Shown: positions 18,519-26,793 of the stretch, in pieces
Layout of the letters: each line of letters begins with the position of its first letter
Numbering within the stretch: the first letter of the stretch is position 1
NCBI GenBank assembly: GCA_018267575.1
Contig: JAFDYF010000084.1
Span: 1-62,094, forward strand
Reading direction: 5' to 3'
DNA: 62,094 bases
Source: Bacteroidota bacterium
GTDB taxonomy: Bacteria; Bacteroidota; Bacteroidia; Chitinophagales; Chitinophagaceae
The notes under the pieces: generated by a model
What the model was told of the DNA's origin: nothing
What the model saw: the letters and a program-made list of their open reading frames with translations, nothing else
Database searches by the model: none
Made by a program: the position numbers and the translations under genes

Positions 18519-20294
18519 ATGTATAAACAACCAAAGATCCTGCATCTATTACTAATTGCCATTGCATTCATCTTTTTTTCTTGCAATAGTTCACAAACCA
18601 ATTCGAATATGAAAGAAGATAGCTCAAGTATACCTGGCAGAAAGTGGTGGAAAGAAGCTGTGGTGTACCAAGTATATCCACGCAGTTTTAAAGATGCTGA
18701 TGGCGATGGGGTAGGGGATCTCAAGGGGATCTTTTCAAAATTGGATTATATCAAAAGTCTTGGTGTGGATGTGGTATGGCTTAACCCTATTTTCTCTTCA
18801 CCCAACGCAGACAATGGTTATGATATCAGCGACTATAAAGGCATCATGAAAGAATTTGGTACGATGGCTGATTTCGATGCATTATTAAAGGGTATGCATG
18901 AACGTGGCATCAAAATGGTGTTGGACCTTGTCGCCAATCATAGCAGCGATCAGCATGAGTGGTTCAAACAATCCAAAAGTTCGAGGGAGAATCCTTATCG
19001 CGATTATTATCATTGGTGGCCCGCCGAAAAAGGCAAGCCAGCCCATCGCTGGAGTTTTTTTGATGTGAATGGCGATGCTTGGAAATTTGATCCTACTACC
19101 AATGCTTATTATCTCCATTATTTTTCTGATAAACAGCCCGACCTAAACTGGGAAAACCCCAAGTTGCGAAAGGAGATGTATGATATGATGAGCTTTTGGT
19201 TCGATAAGGGGATTGATGGATTTAGGATGGATGTAATCCCTTTTATCTCGAAGGACACCAGCTTTCCCGAACTTCCAAAGCAATATAACGGCGATATGGT
19301 GGCTTATTATGCCAATGGGCCTCACCTGCATGAATACTTGAAGGAAATGAACAAAGAAGTATTGAGCAAGCATGATGTGATGAGCGTTGCGGAAGGGATT
19401 GGTGTAAACACCGCGAGCGCCCATGATTTTGTGGATAGCGATCGCAACGAATTGAACATGCTTTACCATTTTGAGGGTGTGAGTTATGGCTATGTACCTG
19501 GGAAATTCAAAACACCAGTTCCGGGTGGTTATCAATTGGTTGGCTTCAAAGAAATTTATAGTAGGTGGGACAGCACTTTTGCTGAAAAAGGCTGGGGCAC
19601 CATTTATTTGGGCAATCATGATCAGCCCCGAATGGTAACCCGTTGGGGCAACGATGCCCCTGAATGGAGGGCACTTTCTTCAAAAATGCTCACTACTTTT
19701 TTGTTGACCATGCGGGCTACTCCCTATTATTATTTTGGTGATGAACTGGGTATGAACAATATCAAATTTGATCGGATTGAAGATTATAAAGACATTGAAA
19801 GCATCAACAATTACGCACTGGCCAAAAGCCGGGGCGAGGATTTACATGCTTTTATCGAAGCTCAAAAAATTTCGGCCCGCGATAATGGGCGCACCCCTTT
19901 TCAATGGGACAGTAGCATGAACGCAGGCTTTACGACGGGCACACCATGGTTGAAAGTGAATCCTAATTACAAAACGGTGAACGTGGCAGCGGAAGAGAAA
20001 GACCCCAATAGTTGTCTTCATTATTTTAGAAGAATGGTAAAACTCCGGAAAAGCAACCTGGTGCTAGTTTACGGTAAATACCAATTGCTGGATAAGGAGA
20101 ACCCAAACGTATATGCCTACACGAGAGAACTGAATGGAAAAAAGCTACTGGTGCTATTGAATTTTAGCAGCAAACCTGCTAGCGTCAATACGGGCATCGA
20201 TATCAGCAAGGCAAAATTGCTGATCTATAACTATTCAAGTCCTTCCACCAACGCTACCTTACAACCTTATGAGGCGGCGGTTTACGAGTTGTGA
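18519..20294 (+). CDS. GH13 alpha-glucosidase-like lipoprotein
   Basis: A 591-residue glycoside hydrolase of family 13, resembling oligo-1,6-glucosidases and alpha-glucosidases. A signal with the lipobox FFSC near residue 22 predicts export and lipidation. The catalytic barrel starts with AVVYQVYPRSFKDADGDG. Catalytic residues are in place: aspartate in GFRMDV (about 236), glutamate in VAEGIG (about 291) and aspartate in NHDQPR (about 366). A C-terminal beta domain closes it. It would release glucose from short alpha-glucans outside the cytoplasm. It is unlinked to the SusC/D pair and converges on a YitT-type gene. Confidence 0.92.
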   Translation: MYKQPKILHLLLIAIAFIFFSCNSSQTNSNMKEDSSSIPGRKWWKEAVVYQVYPRSFKDADGDGVGDLKGIFSKLDYIKSLGVDVVWLNPIFSSPNADNGYDISDYKGIMKEFGTMADFDALLKGMHERGIKMVLDLVANHSSDQHEWFKQSKSSRENPYRDYYHWWPAEKGKPAHRWSFFDVNGDAWKFDPTTNAYYLHYFSDKQPDLNWENPKLRKEMYDMMSFWFDKGIDGFRMDVIPFISKDTSFPELPKQYNGDMVAYYANGPHLHEYLKEMNKEVLSKHDVMSVAEGIGVNTASAHDFVDSDRNELNMLYHFEGVSYGYVPGKFKTPVPGGYQLVGFKEIYSRWDSTFAEKGWGTIYLGNHDQPRMVTRWGNDAPEWRALSSKMLTTFLLTMRATPYYYFGDELGMNNIKFDRIEDYKDIESINNYALAKSRGEDLHAFIEAQKISARDNGRTPFQWDSSMNAGFTTGTPWLKVNPNYKTVNVAAEEKDPNSCLHYFRRMVKLRKSNLVLVYGKYQLLDKENPNVYAYTRELNGKKLLVLLNFSSKPASVNTGIDISKAKLLIYNYSSPSTNATLQPYEAAVYEL

Positions 20295-20310
20295 TTGAAA
20301 CCGGCTTCTA

Positions 20311-21246
20311 TCAATGCGCCAAAGGTCTTTTTTTGATCATCCCACCCTTCGTGTCCTTGATATTGTGCATGATGATGAATGCATTCGGATCGATGGCCTC
20401 CACCTGAGTTTGTAGTCTTGAAGTCTCCAAACGGGTAACAACGGTATAAAGGATGCTCATTTCCTCAGAATGTGAATGGCCTTTTTTGCCAAAACCTCTT
20501 TTGCCCTTATAAACCGTGATACCTCGGCCCAGCTTTTCAGTAACCATTGAAAAAATCTCCTCCGATTTTGGGGAAATGATGGTGACCCCAATATATTCCT
20601 CAATACCCTCGATCAAAAATGTGAGAGTTTTGGAGGCAGAGAAATAAATGAGTATGGAATAAAAAGCAGTTTCAATGGAAAGAAAATAGGCAGCCACCGA
20701 AAAAATAATAACATTGATTAAAAAAATAGTATCACCCACCGACATGCTGGTTTTCCTACTGATGAAGATGGCCAGAATCTCCGTCCCATCCAGCACGCCA
20801 CCACCCCGCACCGCCAGACCGATGCCCGCACCAAGAAAAAAACCACCAAAAACGGCCACCAACAATTTATCGGAGGTGATGACCGGATAGGGAACCGCCG
20901 TTACACAAATCGCTAGTCCAATAATGGCCAAAATGGTTTTTATCACAAACCATTTGCCCAATTGATTAAAACCCAGAAGTATGAAAGGGATATTGACCAA
21001 AACCAAGAATAACGGTAAGGGATAGGCGGTGATTTCAGACAATAACAAGGAAATACCGGTTGCGCCCCCATCTATAAATTTATTGGGTATTAAAAAACTC
21101 TCCAAACCAAAGCCTGCCGATAAAACACCTAATGACAGGAATAGGATATCTTTGATCGATCTGATTAAAAATGTTCTTTTCCGCAGGAAATCCCTCGTCC
21201 TTCTGTAACTGATCATCCCTTGGTTCATCGAAAGATTGTTACTCAT
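20311..21246 (-). CDS. YitT family membrane protein (DUF161 plus DUF2179)
   Basis: About 311 residues. Five to six hydrophobic segments (residues about 30-225) match the YitT membrane family, with GGATGISLLLSEI and RGGGVLDGTEILAIF as characteristic loops. The C-terminal DUF2179 cytoplasmic domain follows (GITVYKGKRGFGKKG, ILYTVVTRLE). The function is unknown; some relatives are discussed as transporters. I place the start at 21246 (MSNNLSMNQG) because the in-frame extension upstream reads through a TGAATAG repeat and looks non-coding. The 3' end lies 16 bases from the convergent GH13 gene. Confidence 0.88.
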   Translation of the reverse strand: MSNNLSMNQGMISYRRTRDFLRKRTFLIRSIKDILFLSLGVLSAGFGLESFLIPNKFIDGGATGISLLLSEITAYPLPLFLVLVNIPFILLGFNQLGKWFVIKTILAIIGLAICVTAVPYPVITSDKLLVAVFGGFFLGAGIGLAVRGGGVLDGTEILAIFISRKTSMSVGDTIFLINVIIFSVAAYFLSIETAFYSILIYFSASKTLTFLIEGIEEYIGVTIISPKSEEIFSMVTEKLGRGITVYKGKRGFGKKGHSHSEEMSILYTVVTRLETSRLQTQVEAIDPNAFIIMHNIKDTKGGMIKKRPLAH

Positions 21247-21327
21247 ATTGATGAAATTATAAACAATTTTCCTAAGCAATGAATTATAATAAAGATAATA
21301 CAAGTTCCTACTATTGATGGCATATAT

Positions 21328-21336
21328 TACCTTTGC
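21328..21336 (+). promoter_or_regulatory. Possible -7 element upstream of prfC
   Basis: TACCTTTGC lies on the plus strand, 128 bases before the prfC start codon. It would give a leader of about 115 bases that includes a TGAATAG repeat (about 21350-21373). Without a clear -33 box it is only a candidate. Confidence 0.35.
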
Positions 21337-21463
21337 GGGCTGCTTAAAATAGTGAATAGTGAATAGTGAATGGAAAGGAATAAGAACTTTTGAAAATTGT
21401 TTTGGCAAATTGACCTTCCATAAAAATCAGTAAATTAAAAATCGAGATAATCAAGGTATAATA

Positions 21464-23050
21464 ATGAAGTACGAAAACGAAATTAACAAACGAAGGACTT
21501 TTGCAATCATCTCTCACCCCGATGCTGGAAAAACAACCCTCACCGAAAAATTTCTATTGTTTGGCGGTGCCATTCAAACGGCCGGTGCTGTTAAAAGCAA
21601 TAAAATTAAAAAACATGCCACCAGCGATTTTATGGAAATTGAGAGACAGCGTGGTATTTCGGTGGCCACCTCGGTGATGAGTTTTGAATATAAAGGCACT
21701 TTGATCAATCTATTGGATACCCCCGGTCACAAGGATTTTGCGGAAGACACTTATCGGACGCTTACCGCTGTGGATAGTGTGATATTGGTAATAGATAGTG
21801 TGAATGGGGTAGAGGCACAAACCAGAAGGTTGATGGAGGTATGCCGCATGCGCGATACCCCCGTGATTGTTTTTATCAATAAAATGGACCGGGACGGGAA
21901 AAACCGTTTTGACTTGTTGGAGGAAATTGAAAAAGAACTCCATTTGCAACTACACCCCATGACCTGGCCCATCAATAGCGGAAAGGATTTTAAAGGCGTG
22001 TATAATCTGGATGAAAAAAGTCTGGTGCTTTTCACGGCCAACACCAAAGCTGCCGATGAAGATGTGGTGCAGATCAATGATATTAACAGCAATCTCCTCG
22101 ATGAGAAACTGGGCGATCGTGATGCAGCAACTTTGAGAGAAGATGTGGAATTGGTGGATGCTGTCCATGGGCAATTGAACATAGAAGATTATCGACATGG
22201 AAAAGTGGCACCTGTATTTTTTGGTAGTGCCATTAATAATTTCGGGGTCAGGGAAATGCTGGATACTTTTATCAAAATTGCACCCACACCGCTATGTAGG
22301 CCAACCACATTGAGGGAAATTTGTCCCGGTGAAGAAAAGCTGAGTGGGTTTATCTTTAAGATCCATGCCAATCTCGATCCCAAACATCGCGACCGTATAG
22401 CTTTCCTTCGTGTTTGCAGTGGCAAGTTTGAGCGCAATAAATATTTCCATCATGTACGTTTGGATAAGGATGTTCGTTTTAGTAATCCCTATACTTTTTT
22501 GGCCAGGGATAAGGATGTGATTGAAGAAGCGTATCCGGGTGATGTGGTTGGTTTGTTCGATACGGGTAATTTTAAAATTGGGGACACCCTTACCGAAGGT
22601 GAGAATTTCTTTTTTACAGGCATTCCCTCCTTCTCTCCTGAAATTTTTAAGGAAGTGGTGAACAAGGATCCCATGAAATCAAAACAACTGGAAAAAGGGT
22701 TGTTGCAATTGACCGATGAAGGTGTCGCACAGTTGTTCACACAGTTTGGAGGTAACAAAAAGATTATTGGTTGTGTGGGCGAACTGCAATTTGAGGTGAT
22801 CCAATACCGCTTGCTTCACGAATACAGTGCTTCGGTTCAGTTCAATAGCCTGCCATTTTACAAAGCCTGTTGGATTACCAGCAAAGACCCCAAAAAACTG
22901 GAAGATTTTATCCGGTACAAACATGCCAATATAGCCGAAGATAAAGACGGTCATTTGGTGTACCTTGCTCAAAGCGAGTGGTTCCTGAACACAGAGCGAA
23001 CCAATAACCCAGATATCGAATTTCACTTTACCAGTGAGATCCATAAATAA
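21464..23050 (+). CDS. prfC: Peptide chain release factor 3
   Basis: A GTPase that recycles release factors RF1 and RF2 from the ribosome after termination. The 528-residue length is standard. G1 is SHPDAGKTTLTEK (residues 18-30), the switch region includes ERQRGISVATSV, G3 is DTPGHKDF and G4 is NKMDRD. The RF3-specific insertion AGAVKSNKIKKHATSDFM is present, as is the C-terminal domain. A GNAT gene begins 5 bases after the stop, so prfC and the two GNAT genes probably form one operon. Confidence 0.97.
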   Translation: MKYENEINKRRTFAIISHPDAGKTTLTEKFLLFGGAIQTAGAVKSNKIKKHATSDFMEIERQRGISVATSVMSFEYKGTLINLLDTPGHKDFAEDTYRTLTAVDSVILVIDSVNGVEAQTRRLMEVCRMRDTPVIVFINKMDRDGKNRFDLLEEIEKELHLQLHPMTWPINSGKDFKGVYNLDEKSLVLFTANTKAADEDVVQINDINSNLLDEKLGDRDAATLREDVELVDAVHGQLNIEDYRHGKVAPVFFGSAINNFGVREMLDTFIKIAPTPLCRPTTLREICPGEEKLSGFIFKIHANLDPKHRDRIAFLRVCSGKFERNKYFHHVRLDKDVRFSNPYTFLARDKDVIEEAYPGDVVGLFDTGNFKIGDTLTEGENFFFTGIPSFSPEIFKEVVNKDPMKSKQLEKGLLQLTDEGVAQLFTQFGGNKKIIGCVGELQFEVIQYRLLHEYSASVQFNSLPFYKACWITSKDPKKLEDFIRYKHANIAEDKDGHLVYLAQSEWFLNTERTNNPDIEFHFTSEIHK

Positions 23051-23055
23051 AACAA

Positions 23056-23556
23056 ATGGTTTTTGAGACATCCCGTTTGATGCTGCGCCCATTAACAATG
23101 GATGATTTTGAAAACTTTTTTGCTTTATATAGTGATGTGGATGTGATGCGCTTCATTCGCCCACCCAAAAGCAGGGAAGAAACCTTTCTTTTTTTACAGC
23201 AAAATATTGACCATTACAAACAGCAGCCCGGCTATGGAAGATGGGCAATCATTGAAAAGGAAAGTTCGCATTTCATCGGAATTTTTATGTTGAACCCTTC
23301 TGCCATTTGCAAGGGTGAAATTGAATTGGGCTATAGCTTTTTAAAAGAATACTGGGGTAGGGGCTTTGCTACTGAGGTGGTTGCGAGTGGCATGAAATAT
23401 GCTTTTGTAAAACTGGGGCTTCAGGAACTGGTTGCTATAACCCAACCCGGAAACAAAGCATCCCAACAGGTATTGCTAAATTCAGGTTTTTTATTATCGG
23501 GAGATATAGTTGATAACGGCAGGATTGTAAACTTGTTCAAGGCCAAAACAATCTGA
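23056..23556 (+). CDS. GNAT family N-acetyltransferase (RimJ/RimL-like)
   Basis: A 166-residue acetyl-CoA-dependent acyltransferase of the RimJ/RimL-like subgroup, opening with ETSRLMLRPLTMDDFENFF. The acetyl-CoA-binding segment is ELGYSFLKEYWGRGFATEV (residues about 92-110) and a typical NKASQQVLLNSGF follows near the C terminus. Targets could be protein N termini or small molecules; nothing here decides. It starts 5 bases after prfC and its stop codon is directly followed by the ATG of a second GNAT gene. Confidence 0.9.
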   Translation: MVFETSRLMLRPLTMDDFENFFALYSDVDVMRFIRPPKSREETFLFLQQNIDHYKQQPGYGRWAIIEKESSHFIGIFMLNPSAICKGEIELGYSFLKEYWGRGFATEVVASGMKYAFVKLGLQELVAITQPGNKASQQVLLNSGFLLSGDIVDNGRIVNLFKAKTI

Positions 23557-24081
23557 ATGATAGAAACAACGAGATTGTCCATCATACCACTGAGCCATAA
23601 ACAGCTACACCTATACTTACAGGGCAAAAATAAACTGGAAAAGGAATTGGGGCTGTCCCTAGGTTCTAGATTGGTTTCACCAGAAGTGAAGGAGAAGGCT
23701 GTCTTTTTTATTTTACCATTGGTAAAATCCGCCAAAGCCGATCATTATCTTTTCCATACTTTTTGGGTAATTATTGATAAGGTATCCAAAACGATTGTTG
23801 CCGAATTGGGGTTTAAAGGTCCTCCGAACGACAAAGGGGAGATCGAAATCGGCTATGGTAGCTTTTGGGGCGAGCATAATAAGGGTATCATGACCGAAGC
23901 GGTAGCTGGCGTGCTTCTGTGGGCAAGCAAACGAAACGATATACATTATATATTAGCCGAAACCAATGAAGCCAATAAGGCCTCTATACGAGTTTTGGAA
24001 AAAAACCATTTTCAGTTTTTTGAAAGAAAAGGAGATATGCTATGGTGGAGGAGAGCGGTTACTCCCAATCCAATTCTGTGA
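23557..24081 (+). CDS. GNAT family N-acetyltransferase
   Basis: A 174-residue protein of the same superfamily as its upstream neighbour but only distantly similar. It opens with ETTRLSIIPLSHKQLHLYL. The acetyl-CoA region reads EIGYGSFWGEHNKGIMTEA (about residues 103-121) and the C-terminal NKASIRVLEKNHFQFFERKG is typical. The ATG directly abuts the TGA of the preceding gene, indicating translational coupling. Its last 23 bases overlap the 3' end of the convergent Uma2 gene. The substrate is unknown. Confidence 0.87.
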   Translation: MIETTRLSIIPLSHKQLHLYLQGKNKLEKELGLSLGSRLVSPEVKEKAVFFILPLVKSAKADHYLFHTFWVIIDKVSKTIVAELGFKGPPNDKGEIEIGYGSFWGEHNKGIMTEAVAGVLLWASKRNDIHYILAETNEANKASIRVLEKNHFQFFERKGDMLWWRRAVTPNPIL

Positions 24082-24604
24082 AATCAACTTTGACGGAGCA
24101 CCCATCATCTAGCAAAAAATTGAAATCAAGTACATTGTTGGTTTTTAAAGTATAGGCACTGTTTGACAACTCATATATTTCGATAGATCTTTTATCAATA
24201 TCTACAATCAAGTAATACTTAATTCCCTGTTCTTGGTAAATTTCATATTTTGTATGCCTGTCTCTAACGGCTGTTGATGGGGAAAGTACTTCAATTACCA
24301 ATGCAGGTGAAAAATCCAAAAACTTTTTTGTAATAGCCTTGCAGACAATCAAAATATCAGGTGCTACTATAGTATCGTCTTTTATTTTGTAATCGATGGG
24401 GTCATATATCTTACATTGATTACAATTCGACTTTTTTAAAGCATTGTGAAATGCAACCATTAATTCTACCGTAATCCTTTGATGCTGGGGGCTCGGTAAT
24501 GGACTCATGGCAATAGGATGCCCTTCTATCAATTCCCATCTACCTTCCCAATGAAGATAATCTTCGTAAGTATAGTGTGGTATTATTTTTTGAGCTAATG
24601 CCAT
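24059..24604 (-). CDS. Uma2 family (DUF820) putative endonuclease
   Basis: A 181-residue protein of the Uma2/DUF820 family, which has a PD-(D/E)XK nuclease-like fold and no agreed function. Visible motifs are YEDYLHWEGRWELIEGHPI, then PDILIVCK and PALVIEVLSPSTAVRDRHTK (the predicted catalytic D...E-x-L region), and KYYLIVDIDKRSIEIYEL. Such genes multiply in cyanobacteria and some Bacteroidetes. It converges on the GNAT gene with a short overlap and lies 28 bases downstream of purB on the same strand, so it may be read from the purB transcript. Confidence 0.88.
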   Translation of the reverse strand: MALAQKIIPHYTYEDYLHWEGRWELIEGHPIAMSPLPSPQHQRITVELMVAFHNALKKSNCNQCKIYDPIDYKIKDDTIVAPDILIVCKAITKKFLDFSPALVIEVLSPSTAVRDRHTKYEIYQEQGIKYYLIVDIDKRSIEIYELSNSAYTLKTNNVLDFNFLLDDGCSVKVDFTELDWE

Positions 24605-24632
24605 AGCATAAAGTTAATCAAAAACCCAAAGA

Positions 24633-25979
24633 TTACCATTTCACGGGCACCCCTGTATAGTTGTGCGGGGATATTTTTTTCAGTTCTTTTTTAATGATGT
24701 TGGAAACTTTCAAGCCATCGATAAAACTATGGATGGATTGTTTGGTAATGGCAGCGTTCCCCCGGGTCAGTTCCTTCAACGCTTCATAGGGTTGTGGATA
24801 GTTTTCCCGGCGTAAAACCGTTTGGATAGCCTCGGCTACCACGGCCCAATTATTATCCAGGTCTTCTGATATTTTCTTTTCATTCAGCACCAGTTTGCTC
24901 AGTCCTTTTTCAATGGACTTCAATGAAAGAATGGTATGGGCAAATGGCACACCAATATTACGCAACACTGTAGAGTCTGTCAGGTCCCTTTGTAAACGGG
25001 AGATGGGAAGTTTTGAAGAAAAATGTTCGAACAAGGCATTAGCGATACCCAAGTTTCCTTCTGCATTTTCAAAATCAATTGGGTTCACTTTATGCGGCAT
25101 GGCCGATGAACCAATTTCCCCCTTTTTAATTTTTTGTTTGAAATAATCCATCGAAACATAGGTCCAAACATCGCGGCAGAAATCGATCAATATGGTATTC
25201 ACCCTTTTCATCCCATCAAAAAAGGCGGCCAGATTATCGTAATGTTCAATTTGGGTGGTATATTGTTGACGGTGCAAACCTAAACTGCCTTCCACGAATT
25301 CGTTGGCGAGTCTTGTCCAATCTTTTTTGGGAAAAGCGATATGGTGTGCATTCAGGTTGCCGGTAGCACCACCAAATTTTGCTGAAAAGGGAATCGATAT
25401 GAGTAGGTCTATCTGGTCTTCAATCCGCTCCACAAACACCATAATTTCCTTGCCGAGCACAGTGGGAGAGGCAGGTTGACCATGGGTACGGGCAAGCATC
25501 GGTACATCGCTCCATTCCTCGGCCAATATTTTTAGTTGGCGATTCAGGTTGAGCAGGGCTGGCAAATATTCTATTTCAACGGCATGTTTCCAAAGCAAAG
25601 GAATCGCCGTATTGTTGATGTCTTGCGAGGTCAATCCAAAATGCACCCACTCTTTCACATGCCCCGCTTTGCCCTGTTCCAAAATATTTTTTAAAAAATA
25701 TTCCACCGCTTTTACATCATGGTTGGTGATAGCTTCTGTTTGTTTTATTTCGGCAGCATCTTCCAAACTGAAATTTTCGGAGGCAGCCTGCAGTTGTTTT
25801 TTGGAGGTGGCAGATAAGGTGAAAATCTTTTTATTATTCAAAAAGAGCAAATATTCGATTTCTACTAGCACACGGTATTTAATAAGGGCAAACTCAGAAA
25901 AATAATCGTCTAGAAATTGAACCTGTTTACGGTAGCGCCCATCAATCGGGGAAATGGCAGTAAGTGTGTTTAGTTCCAT
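24633..25979 (-). CDS. purB: Adenylosuccinate lyase
   Basis: Catalyses two fumarate-releasing steps of purine synthesis: SAICAR to AICAR and adenylosuccinate to AMP. The 448-residue length fits. The superfamily signature GSSAMPHKVNPIDFENAEGN, whose flexible loop holds the catalytic serine, lies near residues 285-304. TRTHGQPASPT (about 158-168) carries a conserved histidine, and HFGLTSQDINNTA supplies the other. Its upstream region faces mqnA divergently, 73 bases away. Confidence 0.96.
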   Translation of the reverse strand: MELNTLTAISPIDGRYRKQVQFLDDYFSEFALIKYRVLVEIEYLLFLNNKKIFTLSATSKKQLQAASENFSLEDAAEIKQTEAITNHDVKAVEYFLKNILEQGKAGHVKEWVHFGLTSQDINNTAIPLLWKHAVEIEYLPALLNLNRQLKILAEEWSDVPMLARTHGQPASPTVLGKEIMVFVERIEDQIDLLISIPFSAKFGGATGNLNAHHIAFPKKDWTRLANEFVEGSLGLHRQQYTTQIEHYDNLAAFFDGMKRVNTILIDFCRDVWTYVSMDYFKQKIKKGEIGSSAMPHKVNPIDFENAEGNLGIANALFEHFSSKLPISRLQRDLTDSTVLRNIGVPFAHTILSLKSIEKGLSKLVLNEKKISEDLDNNWAVVAEAIQTVLRRENYPQPYEALKELTRGNAAITKQSIHSFIDGLKVSNIIKKELKKISPHNYTGVPVKW

Positions 25980-26021
25980 GTAGCAATTGGATGAATAGGA
26001 TGAAATTCATTTTTCGCTCCT

Positions 26022-26030
26022 TACATTTGC
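26022..26030 (+). promoter_or_regulatory. Probable -7 element of mqnA
   Basis: TACATTTGC matches TAnnTTTG and ends 22 bases before the mqnA start. No convincing -33 TTTG is seen. Confidence 0.45.
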
Positions 26031-26052
26031 AGCCAAAATTAAACTAAAGAGA

Positions 26053-26787
26053 TTGGAAAGAAAAATAAGGGTTGCAGCGGTCAGTTACCTCAACACAAAG
26101 CCCCTGCTCTATGGTATTGAACGTTCCCACATTCTTCAGGAGATGGATCTGATTATTGATTATCCCGCCCGTATTGCGGAGATGTTGATCAATGATGAAA
26201 TTGATATGGGATTAGTACCTGTTGCAATCATCCCCAAATTGAAGGAGCATTATATTAACACGGATATTTGTATTGGCAGCGATGGGGCAGTGGCTTCTGT
26301 ATGTTTGTTCAGTGATGTGCCCTTGGCCCATGTGAAAAAACTGTTACTCGATTATCAGAGCCGCACATCCGTTCAGCTTGCCAAAATCCTGTTGAAGGAA
26401 TATTGGAATATCCAGCCCGAACTGGAAAATGCCACGGAAGATTTCAGAAGCCAAATACAAGGAAACACAGCAGGCTTGGTGATTGGCGACCGGGCTTTGG
26501 AACAAAGATTATCATCTCCTTTTATCTATGATCTGGGGGAGGCCTGGAAAAACCATACTGGTCTGCCCTTTGTGTATGCTGCTTGGGTGAGCAATAAAAA
26601 ACTGGATGAAGGATTCATAGATGAGTTTAGCAAAGCAAACCACTTAGGCATCCAGTCCTTACCGGAATTGCTAAATGGTTTGCAGTATGAAAATTTTGAT
26701 TTGGAAGACTATTATACAGAAAATATCGACTATCTGCTGGATGATGAAAAAAGGAAAGGGTTGGATTTATTCCTAAGTAAAATGTAA
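26053..26787 (+). CDS. mqnA: Chorismate dehydratase, futalosine pathway
   Basis: MqnA removes water from chorismate to give 3-[(1-carboxyvinyl)oxy]benzoate, the first step of the futalosine route to menaquinone. The 244-residue protein has the periplasmic-binding-protein-like fold of the family. VAAVSYLNTKPLLYGIE at the N terminus, DYPARIAEMLINDEIDMGLVPVAIIP (split across residues 36-62) and LPFVYAAWVS near residue 175 are characteristic. The start codon is TTG at 26053 (reads LERKIRVAAVSYLN), chosen because it matches the family's N terminus; no ATG fits. The UbiD-family gene at 0.3 kb may act late in the same pathway. Confidence 0.9.
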   Translation: MERKIRVAAVSYLNTKPLLYGIERSHILQEMDLIIDYPARIAEMLINDEIDMGLVPVAIIPKLKEHYINTDICIGSDGAVASVCLFSDVPLAHVKKLLLDYQSRTSVQLAKILLKEYWNIQPELENATEDFRSQIQGNTAGLVIGDRALEQRLSSPFIYDLGEAWKNHTGLPFVYAAWVSNKKLDEGFIDEFSKANHLGIQSLPELLNGLQYENFDLEDYYTENIDYLLDDEKRKGLDLFLSKM

Positions 26788-26793
26788 AACTGC

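Noticed and set aside
18519..20294. GH13 lipoprotein and the SusC/D pair as one polysaccharide utilisation locus
   Set aside because: They are over 11 kb apart, with unrelated genes between and separate promoters; nothing links them.
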